The translations under genes were made by a program, and so were the position numbers. This document shows positions 46,007 through 53,906 of a DNA stretch of 64,000 nucleotides, piece after piece. Position 1 is the first letter of the stretch, and every line of letters begins with the position of its first letter. Source of the DNA: Vibrio sp. STUT-A11 (GTDB taxonomy: Bacteria; Pseudomonadota; Gammaproteobacteria; Enterobacterales; Vibrionaceae); NCBI RefSeq assembly GCF_026000435.1, contig NZ_AP026764.1:1612001-1676000 (forward strand), in the 5' to 3' direction. The notes below the pieces were generated by a model. It searched no databases. It saw only the letters and a program-made list of their open reading frames with translations, and was not told the DNA's origin.

Positions 46007-46954
46007 ATGGAATATCGTGATTATTATGCAATTCTTGGTGTTCCCCGTGATGCAACGCTTGCGGATATTAAACGTGCCTATAAAAAGTGTGCGCGTAAAT
46101 ACCACCCGGACGTATCAAAAGAAGCCGATGCCAAGCAACAATTTATCCAGGCTAAAGAAGCGTACGAAGTATTGAAAGACCCGAAAAAACGAGCGGCTTA
46201 TGATGAGCTTGGTGAGGAGTGGACATCTGGAGAGGAATTTACAGCGCCACCTAACTGGAAACGTAATTTTAAGTTTTACAGCGACGGTTCCGGCCAAGGC
46301 GATCCCAGCGCATTTTCTGATTTTTTCGAGTCACTGTTTGGGGGTTCTTTTAAAAGAAACCCTTTTCACTCCCGTTATACTTCGGGTGATCACACCTTCA
46401 CAGTGAAGGGCGAAGATTTACATGCCAAAATACAGATAGATATTGAAGATAGTTTTCATGGCGCGGTAAAAACCCTAACCTTACCAAATTCTTCAGCCAA
46501 CAAAGAAGATGCTGAAACAATTAACTTACGTATTCCTAAAGGAATAAGAGAAGGACAACAAATTCGTATTGTGGGAAAAGGACTACCGGGCTATTCAGGT
46601 GACACTCCGGGGGACTTGTATCTTGAGGTCACCTTCCGCCACCATCCTTTTTATCGTATGGAGCAAAAAAATCTTTGTCTGACACTTCCTATAACACCAT
46701 GGGAAGCCGCATTGGGAGCAAAAGTAAAACTCCCCACTCCTATGGGGCCAATCGAAGTCACGATACAGGCCAATTCAGTTTCCGGGAAAACATTACGACT
46801 ACGTGAACGTGGCCTGCCTGGTAGTCAACCTGGTGATATGCTGGTGAAGCTGAATATTGTCTTACCAACAGTGAATACTGAACAGGAAAAAGATTTTTTC
46901 CGCCAGATGCAAGCACTGATGCCCTTTAATCCCCGCAGCCAATTAGGTGTTTAA
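46007..46954 (+). CDS. cbpA: DnaJ-family co-chaperone CbpA
   Basis: About 315-residue type II J-protein. The J domain (about 1-68) includes YYAILGVPRDATLADIKRAY and the HPD motif in KYHPDVS. A Gly/Phe-poor linker follows, then two beta-barrel substrate domains with DLHAKIQIDIEDSFHGAVK and LRIPKGIREGQQIRI, and a dimer end. It stimulates DnaK ATPase and binds curved DNA in E. coli. ATG 46007 is preferred to the GTG at 45998 since it begins MEYRDYYAIL. Two bases separate it from cbpM. Confidence 0.9.
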   Translation: MEYRDYYAILGVPRDATLADIKRAYKKCARKYHPDVSKEADAKQQFIQAKEAYEVLKDPKKRAAYDELGEEWTSGEEFTAPPNWKRNFKFYSDGSGQGDPSAFSDFFESLFGGSFKRNPFHSRYTSGDHTFTVKGEDLHAKIQIDIEDSFHGAVKTLTLPNSSANKEDAETINLRIPKGIREGQQIRIVGKGLPGYSGDTPGDLYLEVTFRHHPFYRMEQKNLCLTLPITPWEAALGAKVKLPTPMGPIEVTIQANSVSGKTLRLRERGLPGSQPGDMLVKLNIVLPTVNTEQEKDFFRQMQALMPFNPRSQLGV

Positions 46955-46956
46955 TT

Positions 46957-47274
46957 ATGGCCAAGAAAGTAACGACAAATCAGTTGATCATATCTATTTC
47001 TGGAGAATATGAGCCGACTCTGACACTAACAGAGATTTGTCGAGCTTGTGATAAACCGGTTGAATGGGTGATCGCTTTAGTTGAAGAAGGCGTGCTCGAT
47101 CCGCAAGGCGATCGACCAATACATTGGCTATTTACAACCTCCAACTTGCGTCGAGCCCTTCGTGCTCAGCGAATGCAACAAGATTTAGGCTTGAATATGC
47201 CCGGCATTGCTGTTGCCCTTGATCTACTTGATGAGATAGATCGACTCGAACGCAAGCTCCACAACCAGCGTTAA
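46957..47274 (+). CDS. cbpM: CbpM-like modulator of CbpA
   Basis: 105-residue MerR-like helical protein. LTLTEICRACDKPVEWVIALVEEGVLDPQG is the CbpM helix-turn-helix-like part, and the end (LDLLDEIDRLERKL) is helical. In E. coli, CbpM binds the CbpA J domain and inhibits it. It lies 2 bases after cbpA and is clearly co-expressed. Confidence 0.85.
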   Translation: MAKKVTTNQLIISISGEYEPTLTLTEICRACDKPVEWVIALVEEGVLDPQGDRPIHWLFTTSNLRRALRAQRMQQDLGLNMPGIAVALDLLDEIDRLERKLHNQR

Positions 47275-47365
47275 GCTAATTGCAATGAAGGCTCACCGAC
47301 ACTGAATAGATTGTCTATTTCATACTGGAAGTATTTAGATAAGCTAAGCCAGCAAGTACCGATTA

Positions 47366-47382
47366 AAAATATTGCGAGTAAC
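47366..47382. repeat. 17-bp sequence shared with the flank of the group II intron
   Basis: AAAATATTGCGAGTAAC occurs here and at 279-295 in the same orientation. Both copies are intergenic and both are followed within 30 bases by a CTT(T/G)GGG(G)C-like string. It may be a short dispersed repeat, or chance. Confidence 0.4.
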
Positions 47383-47425
47383 TGATTTAGCCCCTCTTTG
47401 GGCAGTTTCAGCAGCTGAAGGTTGG

Positions 47426-48019
47426 TTATTCCTTTGTCCGGTCCCAAATATTTGGAAGCACTTTGTTTGAATATCCAGAAATAAAACGCTTTTTCTCGCC
47501 AGTATACGGCTCATAGACATGTCGACTCACAGACCCGATGTTGGCACCGTAGATGTGGATGCTGATCGACGTCCGATCTGAGTGGGCGTTTGTTACCTTA
47601 TGGATATCTCCGATACGAGGTGATACGAGATCAATCTCACCACAGTGGAGTTGATGTTTTCCATTCGGCTGTAGCCTATTCGATTTTGGATCCAGATAAA
47701 ATTCCTCGCAAAACTCGGTACCTCGCATTACCCCTACCATGCCCCACACTGAGTGATCATGCACTGGTGTCTCCTGACCGGGCCCCCAAACAAAACTCAC
47801 CATGGAAAAACGTTCAAATGGGTCACAATACAATAAGTACTGCTGATACGTTTCCGGATTTGGTCGAGCGAATTCATCAGGTAACCAATCGTCGTGGTTG
47901 ATCAGCTCTGTTAGGAGTACCTTACCATCCGCCAAGATGCGATCTTCATCTTGGCCAACTTGTTCGATCAACTGTGTGAAAGAGTGAATGAAATCCCTTA
48001 ACCTAGATATGTTTCTCAT
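47426..48019 (-). CDS. Cysteine dioxygenase-family thiol dioxygenase
   Basis: 197-residue cupin with a non-heme Fe site. TPVHDHSVWGMVGVMRG supplies the first two His, and SISIHIYGANI the third. It oxidises the thiol of cysteine to sulfinate, or 3-mercaptopropionate in related bacterial enzymes; the sequence does not settle which. Stands alone, convergent with cbpAM and divergent from thpR. Confidence 0.85.
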   Translation of the reverse strand: MRNISRLRDFIHSFTQLIEQVGQDEDRILADGKVLLTELINHDDWLPDEFARPNPETYQQYLLYCDPFERFSMVSFVWGPGQETPVHDHSVWGMVGVMRGTEFCEEFYLDPKSNRLQPNGKHQLHCGEIDLVSPRIGDIHKVTNAHSDRTSISIHIYGANIGSVSRHVYEPYTGEKKRFISGYSNKVLPNIWDRTKE

Positions 48020-48298
48020 TATTGACGTTCCGTCTTCAGGCTATTGCAAATTGTCACACTGTAACTTTAAACCCGCAGTGTAATGCGAACTTATATACTG
48101 GTTACTTTAGTGGTATGAGAAAAAGTAAGTCAAATGATGTGGTGAAGAACTGTGCTTTGAAACAGTTCTAGAACATTGGACTCTGCGCTGCAGTCCTCCT
48201 ATCTTATTGATAAGTGTTTCCCGAACGAATAAAAACTTCTCTATCGGGACCAATAAGTATCGCGACAAAAGAGCAACTTTCGTTCGGAGGGAGTTCCT

Positions 48299-48838
48299 AT
48301 GAGGTTATTTTTCGCACTGACATTTGGTGATGAGGCAAAACGCGAATTAATGACGTACCAAACTTTGTTACGTTCACGCGGTATAAATGGCCGACATACT
48401 CGTACAGCGAATCTCCATCTCACGTTGGCTTTTGTCGGTGAAGCGACGCAAGAGCAGAAGCAAAAATTAATCCGTATCTTGCGTCAGTTGAAATCGGGAT
48501 GTGACGCTTTACGAATTGATCATTTGGGTTCATTCCATCAAAAACGAAGCCGACTAATTTGGATGGGCATCGCTAATAATCGCGTCTTAATGCGACTGCA
48601 AAGGGAACTTAGTTCTGCTTTGAAAACACAAGGCTTTTCTACTGAGGCAAAAAAGTATACGCCCCATATTACACTTTTCCGTCATGTAACTAGTGATGCG
48701 CATCTAAAAGACGTCTACGTTAAGCCGCAACACATTGATGTTTACTCGATTGCTTTAATGGAAAGTGTGTACGTCGACAATAAGTTGGTGTATCGGGTTG
48801 TCGATGAGGTCGTTCAGAGTCAGGGAAAAACTCCCTGA
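48299..48838 (+). CDS. thpR: RNA 2',3'-cyclic phosphodiesterase (ThpR/LigT)
   Basis: 179-residue 2H phosphoesterase with the two catalytic motifs HLTLAFVG (about residues 40-47) and HITLFRHV (about 122-129). It begins MRLFFALTFGDE, as in the family. It opens 2',3'-cyclic phosphates on RNA ends. A very good ribosome site, GGAGGGAG, precedes the ATG. The stop lies inside a hairpin (48817-48841). Confidence 0.9.
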   Translation: MRLFFALTFGDEAKRELMTYQTLLRSRGINGRHTRTANLHLTLAFVGEATQEQKQKLIRILRQLKSGCDALRIDHLGSFHQKRSRLIWMGIANNRVLMRLQRELSSALKTQGFSTEAKKYTPHITLFRHVTSDAHLKDVYVKPQHIDVYSIALMESVYVDNKLVYRVVDEVVQSQGKTP

Positions 48839-48841
48839 CTC
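48817..48841. terminator. Perfect hairpin spanning the thpR stop codon
   Basis: GAGTCAGGG and CCCTGACTC pair exactly over a 7-base loop. The thpR TGA (48836-48838) is within the 3' arm. It lies 21 bases from the end of the convergent symporter gene, so it may stop transcription from either side, although the T run is weak. Confidence 0.55.
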
Positions 48842-48862
48842 GTTAATCTTGTCTCACGTTTA

Positions 48863-50293
48863 TTATTTTTTGTTTTTAGGTACCCACGCTGTACGGTCGA
48901 TATCCAAATCAGGGAACTCATCGGGATTGAATTCCGGATGCTCAGCACCTGCTGCCAATTTCTTCCGGTAATCTTTCAACAAACGCATTGCCGTTGGAAA
49001 CAACATAATCAACGCCAGTAAATTCACAATCGCGAGAATGCCCATCATTGGATCTGAGAAGAAGAATACTGAAGTCGCACCAGGGGCAACCGCACCAACA
49101 AACACGATAGCAATAACAGCGATACGCAGGATATGCACAGAGGACTTGCGGTGAGACATAAAGGTGAGTGCGTTTTCCCCAAGGTAGTAGTTGTAAATCA
49201 CTGAACTAAATGAGAACAACAGTATCGCACCAGTCAGATAATACTGCGCCCACAGCCCAAGGTGAGATACCAAAGACTGCTGGGTAAGGACGACGCCATC
49301 CACCCCTTCCGCTCCCGGCACATAGACATCACCGAGTAGAATCACAAAGGCGGTACAGCTACATACAACAATCGTATCAATAAATACCGATAGTGACTGA
49401 GTAATACCCTGACTTATCGGGTGAGATACATCTGCCGTTGCCGCGACATTAGGTGCAGAGCCCAAACCGGCTTCATTAGAGAACAAACCTCGTCGTAGAC
49501 CGTTCGCCAATGCAGCACCCATACCACCGCCTACGACTTCCTCAATACCGAAAGCATTTTTAACGATAGTCATAATAACGCCCGGGAGCTCCGCAATGTT
49601 GATAATGATGACAAGAAGCGCTAGAGCAACATAGGCAACCGCCATGATCGGTACGATAACATCCGCTGCTTTTGCGATACGATGAATACCACCATAAATG
49701 ATGAAACCAACAGCGATGGAAAGAAATACCCCCGTATACAAACGGTCAATACCCAAACTGTCTGAAGCGGCACCTGCAACGGTATTGCCCTGAAATGCAT
49801 TAAACCCGATAGCAAAAGAGGCGATCAGACAAACTGCATATATATAGGCGAGCCAGCGATAATCTTCACCTAGGCCATGGATAATCGTACGAGCAGCACC
49901 ACCACGGAAATCATCGCCTTCTTTTCGTTTATATAACTGAGCCAGCGAACACTCGACCAAACTGGTCGCCATACCAACCAATGCCACAGCCCACATCCAG
50001 AAGACAGCTCCTGGCCCACCGAGTGTAATTGCGACGGCCACACCAGCAATGTTACCACCCCCAACGCGTCCACCAATAGAGAGTAAAAGGGCTTCACGGC
50101 CAGAGATAGCTTTTGCATCGGAAGTCTGGTTTTTAGTCAGTAAAACGCGAAACATTCGCTTGAAGAACCGGAATTGAACGAAGTCAGTTACGATTGTGAA
50201 GAACAGACCAAATATCACGAGGAACGGGACGAGAGCCCAACCCCATGTGAGGTCTCCGATAATACTAAAAAAGGATTCAAGTAATTGCATCAT
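48863..50293 (-). CDS. Sodium:alanine/glycine symporter, AgcS family
   Basis: 476-residue inner-membrane protein with about ten helices. Family landmarks: GGRVGGGNIAGVAVAITLGGPG, then GGGMGAALANGLRRGLFSNEAGLGSAPN and DTIVVCSCTAFVILL. It takes up alanine or glycine with Na+, as expected for a marine organism. The start could be Met1 or Met2. It stands alone with a 309-base gap upstream. Confidence 0.9.
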   Translation of the reverse strand: MMQLLESFFSIIGDLTWGWALVPFLVIFGLFFTIVTDFVQFRFFKRMFRVLLTKNQTSDAKAISGREALLLSIGGRVGGGNIAGVAVAITLGGPGAVFWMWAVALVGMATSLVECSLAQLYKRKEGDDFRGGAARTIIHGLGEDYRWLAYIYAVCLIASFAIGFNAFQGNTVAGAASDSLGIDRLYTGVFLSIAVGFIIYGGIHRIAKAADVIVPIMAVAYVALALLVIIINIAELPGVIMTIVKNAFGIEEVVGGGMGAALANGLRRGLFSNEAGLGSAPNVAATADVSHPISQGITQSLSVFIDTIVVCSCTAFVILLGDVYVPGAEGVDGVVLTQQSLVSHLGLWAQYYLTGAILLFSFSSVIYNYYLGENALTFMSHRKSSVHILRIAVIAIVFVGAVAPGATSVFFFSDPMMGILAIVNLLALIMLFPTAMRLLKDYRKKLAAGAEHPEFNPDEFPDLDIDRTAWVPKNKK

Positions 50294-50602
50294 TATTCCT
50301 TAAATAAATTGTAGGCTTCCTGATTTATTATCTAAACAACTAATAAATAGGTTTAATTCTTTACAGTCCATGATAATCGGCGCGTCAGTTTTGTTTTTTC
50401 GATAAACATCATGTAACTATTATGATAGTCAGGGAATGTGGGGATAGGAATAAAGATTCTGAGGCTAAAGATCAGTGGAAGGCGCTCACTTTGAATGGCA
50501 AGTAGCATTTGCTTTTCTACAGGATTATAAATAAAAAATGCCCCTATTCGAGAGTCCGTGAATAGAGGCATTTAAAATTGAATGGAATGTTCTGATTGAG
50601 GG
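50294..50602. other. Gap of 309 bases with the art operon terminator
   Basis: A hairpin at 50536-50573 (AAATGCCCCTATTC with GAATAGAGGCATTT, one mismatch) is followed on the minus strand by a T-rich run, so it terminates the leftward art operon. The remaining bases before the symporter start should contain its promoter. No small gene is evident. Confidence 0.7.
50536..50573 (-). terminator. Terminator of the art operon
   Basis: Long 14-base arms with one C-A mismatch and a 10-base loop. Read leftward, the T run TTTTTTATTT follows the stem. It is 30 bases after the artM stop. Confidence 0.8.
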
Positions 50603-51271
50603 TTATGCCGCTTCGAAAGCCAACGCTTTCTTCTCAACGTGACGGAAAATTAGCGTTAGAATGCCGTTGACCGTTAAGTAGAATGCACCCGCAACACCAA
50701 ATACGGTAAGCGTATCGTAAGTTTGAGCGTTGATACGCTGCGCGTAGCCCATAAGATCCATGATGGTGATGGTACTCGCCAGAGAAGTCCCCTTGAAGAC
50801 CAAGATCACTTCATTGGAGTATGCCGGAACCGCGCGGCGAATCGCATAGGGAAGCAATACTTTTAACGTAGTCGACTTGTTCATTCCGAGTGCGCGACAA
50901 GCTTGCCACTGACCGGATGGTATGGCGTTAAAAGCACCTTTAAACAGCTGAGTACTGTAAGACGCGGTATTCAGCGCCAAAGCGACCATGGCGCAGAACC
51001 ATGGCTGGCTTAACCATGACCACAAGAAACTCTCCCTGATTGCATCAAACTGACCAGGACCGTAGTAGACCAGAAAAATCTGTACCAACAGTGGTGTTCC
51101 CGTGAACAAGGTAATGATGCCTCGACTCAACCAATGCAAGCCTGGTGTACGCAGAATCAACGTCAGAGTCATCAATAAAGCAAGTATACAGCCGACAACC
51201 AACGACGCTGCAGTCAGTTGGATGCTGGTTCCGAGACCTTCAAGCAATTGCCAAACGTGTTGTTCGTTCAT
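50603..51271 (-). CDS. artM: Arginine ABC transporter permease ArtM
   Basis: 222-residue inner-membrane permease of the polar amino-acid ABC family. Five helices; the cytoplasmic EAA loop is SGQWQACRALGMNKSTTLKVLLPYAIRRA. It forms the transport channel with ArtQ. The start overlaps the artQ stop by 4 bases. Confidence 0.88.
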   Translation of the reverse strand: MNEQHVWQLLEGLGTSIQLTAASLVVGCILALLMTLTLILRTPGLHWLSRGIITLFTGTPLLVQIFLVYYGPGQFDAIRESFLWSWLSQPWFCAMVALALNTASYSTQLFKGAFNAIPSGQWQACRALGMNKSTTLKVLLPYAIRRAVPAYSNEVILVFKGTSLASTITIMDLMGYAQRINAQTYDTLTVFGVAGAFYLTVNGILTLIFRHVEKKALAFEAA

Positions 51272-51957
51272 GCGGTTGCCTCCTGACCCATGCTGATTCC
51301 TTTAACCGAAAACTTCCTATCGATTAGCTTCACCGCTCGTTGTGTTATTAAAGTAATCACCAAATAAACGGCAGCCGCTGTCGCGTACCAAGTAAACGCC
51401 TCGTGTGTCGCAGCAGACGTAAGCTGAGCCTGCTTGAGAAGGTCAGTCACACCAATCAGAGAAACCAACGCGGTATCTTTGAGCAACACCAACCATTGGT
51501 TAGAGAGGCCAGGCAGGGCGTGCCTTACCGCTTGTGGCAAAACAACGCGTACAAAGGCGTGAATCGGGCCGATCCCCAGCGCGCTTGCTGCTTCTCTTTG
51601 CCCTTTCCCGACCGCTTTGAGAGCGCCCCGTAGCGTCTGAGAAGCATAAGAGGCGAAGATCAATGACAGCGCAATCACACCAGACAAAAACGGGCTAACT
51701 TCAATAAAGTCACCGGTGATTAAAAACAGAACCTGTGTTGAGCCAAAATAGATGAACAACACGACAAGAAGCTCTGGCAATCCGCGAATCACCGTGACAA
51801 AAGCTGTTGTTGGCCATTTCACTAATACACGACGAGACATTTCACCGCTGGCGAATACTACTGCCAGAATCAAACCGACTAATAAACTCGTGAAAGCTAG
51901 CTGGACGGTCATCCAGCTTGCTTGCACAAGCGATAAAGAGTAACCCGTTAACGCCAT
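51268..51957 (-). CDS. artQ: Arginine ABC transporter permease ArtQ
   Basis: 229-residue partner permease. The EAA loop reads KGQREAASALGIGPIHAFVRVVLPQAVRHA, with the helix order usual for HisM/ArtQ. One base separates its start from the artJ stop. Placement and similarity both support the arginine system, though other basic amino acids may be carried. Confidence 0.88.
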   Translation of the reverse strand: MALTGYSLSLVQASWMTVQLAFTSLLVGLILAVVFASGEMSRRVLVKWPTTAFVTVIRGLPELLVVLFIYFGSTQVLFLITGDFIEVSPFLSGVIALSLIFASYASQTLRGALKAVGKGQREAASALGIGPIHAFVRVVLPQAVRHALPGLSNQWLVLLKDTALVSLIGVTDLLKQAQLTSAATHEAFTWYATAAAVYLVITLITQRAVKLIDRKFSVKGISMGQEATA

Positions 51958-51958
51958 A

Positions 51959-52690
51959 TTAGTTACCGAAGTACTTGTTGAAGATCACGTCATATTGACC
52001 GTTTGCTTTTACGGTTTTAAGCGCAGTATTTAGCTTGTTTACAAGTTCTTCGTTGTCTTTGTTTACCGCGATACCAAAACCGTTGCCGAAGTATTTCGCA
52101 TTCGTTACACGTTCGCCAACGTAAGTTAGGTTGTCTTCTTTCTTGAACCACTCAGCAACCACGGCTGTATCACCGAAAACAGAGTCGATACGACCATTTT
52201 TCATATCAATGAACGCGTCTTGGTAGCTTGCATAAGGAACCGCAGTCACACCAGGAAGCTGTTCAAGAAGGTAAGTCTGGTGTGTAGTACCATTTTGTAC
52301 ACCGACACGCTTGCCTTCTAGCTGAGTTTTATCGGCAACTTTGCCTTTTACAGAAACAAATGCTGCTGAGTTGTCGTAGTACGAATTAGAAAAGTTTACT
52401 TGCTCTAAACGCGCATCAGTGATATCCATCGCTGAGATCGCCGCATCGTAACGTTTGAATTTTAATGCAGGAATCAAGCTGTCAAAAGCTTGGTTGTAGA
52501 AGCTACATTTTGTTTCCATTTCTTTACAAAGTGCGTTCGCAAGATCCACATCGAAGCCTTGGATTTGGTTATTTTCATCCATGTATTCGAATGGTGCGTA
52601 CGTCGCTTCCATCGCGAATTTGATTTCTTCTTGTGCTGCTGCGTTTGCAGAAATAAGGCCGATTAGTGAAGCTAGTAAAATCTTTTTCAT
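51959..52690 (-). CDS. artJ: Periplasmic arginine-binding protein (ArtJ/ArtI-like)
   Basis: About 243 residues with signal peptide MKKILLASLIGLISANAAA. The binding-protein family segments are MEATYAPFEYMDENNQIQGF and DVDLANALC, then GVQNGTTHQTYL and a C-terminal GFGIAVNKDNEELV. The ATG at 52690 starts the signal peptide; the open frame extends upstream to 52744 without a reason to use it. It delivers the ligand to ArtQM. The 102-base space before it may allow separate expression of this abundant subunit. Confidence 0.88.
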   Translation of the reverse strand: MKKILLASLIGLISANAAAQEEIKFAMEATYAPFEYMDENNQIQGFDVDLANALCKEMETKCSFYNQAFDSLIPALKFKRYDAAISAMDITDARLEQVNFSNSYYDNSAAFVSVKGKVADKTQLEGKRVGVQNGTTHQTYLLEQLPGVTAVPYASYQDAFIDMKNGRIDSVFGDTAVVAEWFKKEDNLTYVGERVTNAKYFGNGFGIAVNKDNEELVNKLNTALKTVKANGQYDVIFNKYFGN

Positions 52691-52792
52691 TGCAATACTC
52701 CGTGTGTACGTCTTGGGCTGACACTCGCAATGACAGCCGATCATCTGTGATTGATGGTTATCGCTAAACCCTTTTTATGGGTATTAGTTGCT

Positions 52793-53521
52793 TTAGTGTT
52801 TTAAATAATCAGCAAACTGAGTCGTCTGCGGATTGGTAAATGCGTCGTTTGTGCCATGCTCAACAATATGCCCTTTTTCAAGGTACAAAACATGGCTGGC
52901 AATCTTTTTGGCAAAATCCACTTCGTGTGTCACCACAACCTGAGTAATGCCCGTGCCACTTAAATCTTTAATGATCTTAACCACTTGGTTAGTAATCTCA
53001 GGATCAAGCGCAGCCGTAGGTTCATCAAACAAAAGAACTTCTGGTTTCATCATCAAAGCACGTGCTATAGCAACTCGCTGCTGTTGACCACCGGATAGCT
53101 GCATTGGCCAAGCATCCGCTTTATCGGCCAAATGTAAGGTTGCTAGAATCTGCATCGCTTGCTGTTTGGCTTCATCTTTTGCCATGCCAGAGACTTTGAC
53201 TGGTGCTTCAATCAAGTTTTCCATCACCGTCATATGAGGCCAAAGGTTGTATTGCTGGAACACCATACCGACTTTACGGCGAAGCGCTAAACCATGCTTT
53301 TCTTTAATTTCAGTTGAAAAGTCGAAAGCGTCATTTGCGATGTTTAACTGGCCATTATCCGCATCTTCTAAAAGATTGAGAACGCGCAGCAGAGAGCTTT
53401 TCCCTGCACCGCTTGGGCCTAATAACACCAATGTTTCACCGCTTTCACAATTAAAACTGACATCGTGAAGAACTTGTGTATCACCGTAGGATTTGTTGAT
53501 CCCGCAAACCTGAATACTCAT
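52793..53521 (-). CDS. artP: Arginine ABC transporter ATP-binding protein ArtP
   Basis: 242-residue ATPase: Walker A GPSGAGKSS, signature LSGGQQQRVAIARAL, Walker B VLLFDEPTAALDP, switch His in VVTHEVDFA. The Met at 53521 starts MSIQVCGINKSYG, matching E. coli ArtP; the frame also opens 5 codons earlier. First gene of the artPJQM unit. Confidence 0.9.
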   Translation of the reverse strand: MSIQVCGINKSYGDTQVLHDVSFNCESGETLVLLGPSGAGKSSLLRVLNLLEDADNGQLNIANDAFDFSTEIKEKHGLALRRKVGMVFQQYNLWPHMTVMENLIEAPVKVSGMAKDEAKQQAMQILATLHLADKADAWPMQLSGGQQQRVAIARALMMKPEVLLFDEPTAALDPEITNQVVKIIKDLSGTGITQVVVTHEVDFAKKIASHVLYLEKGHIVEHGTNDAFTNPQTTQFADYLKH

Positions 53522-53569
53522 GCTGTCATACCGCATTAATTGTCATCGGGCGTTAATATTACCAATAAG

Positions 53570-53582
53570 TGCATTTTATGCA
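53570..53582. promoter_or_regulatory. Possible ArgR-like palindrome upstream of artP
   Basis: TGCATTTTATGCA, a perfect palindrome around TTT, followed by another AT-rich near-palindrome (ATAAATGTATA). ArgR boxes are AT-rich palindromes of similar form (TGAATnnnnATTCA), but this one is a base short and differs in detail. About 50 bases before the artP start. Confidence 0.3.
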
Positions 53583-53700
53583 ATATAAATGTATAAAAAT
53601 ATGACTTGTTAATTTATTGTTTCTACAAATTACAGCACCACAGAGCATATGACTGGTTTGATGAGTGACGATATACCGTCAATCTTAACCATTGATTGAC

Positions 53701-53717
53701 CTAAAACTCGGTTTTAG
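53701..53717. promoter_or_regulatory. Perfect inverted repeat upstream of katG
   Basis: CTAAAAC, TCG, GTTTTAG. It sits just before an OxyR-like site and ATTGAT occurs on both sides of it. Operator or terminator of small size; the binder is unknown. Confidence 0.35.
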
Positions 53718-53721
53718 ATTG

Positions 53722-53758
53722 ATAGGGTTTGCTTATTAAATTAATCGGCCTAAGTGAT
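53722..53758. promoter_or_regulatory. OxyR-like binding site before katG
   Basis: ATAG-N7-TTAT, 7 bases, ATCG-N7-TGAT. The spacing of four quarter-sites fits the OxyR tetramer pattern (ATAG-N7-CTAT-N7-ATAG-N7-CTAT), with 11 of 16 positions consistent. A possible -10 TATGAT is at 53758-53763. The location about 150 bases before katG fits peroxide control. Confidence 0.4.
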
Positions 53759-53906
53759 ATGATAACTCCGAAGATCCTTACTATTATCAATTACAAGTTA
53801 CTGAGATGTATAAACATTAACTTCTAAACAGATAATCAACAGTGATAACACATTAAGATTTTCTATTTGGAGAAATATCAAATTTCACTGCTATAAAGGA
53901 CACCCT

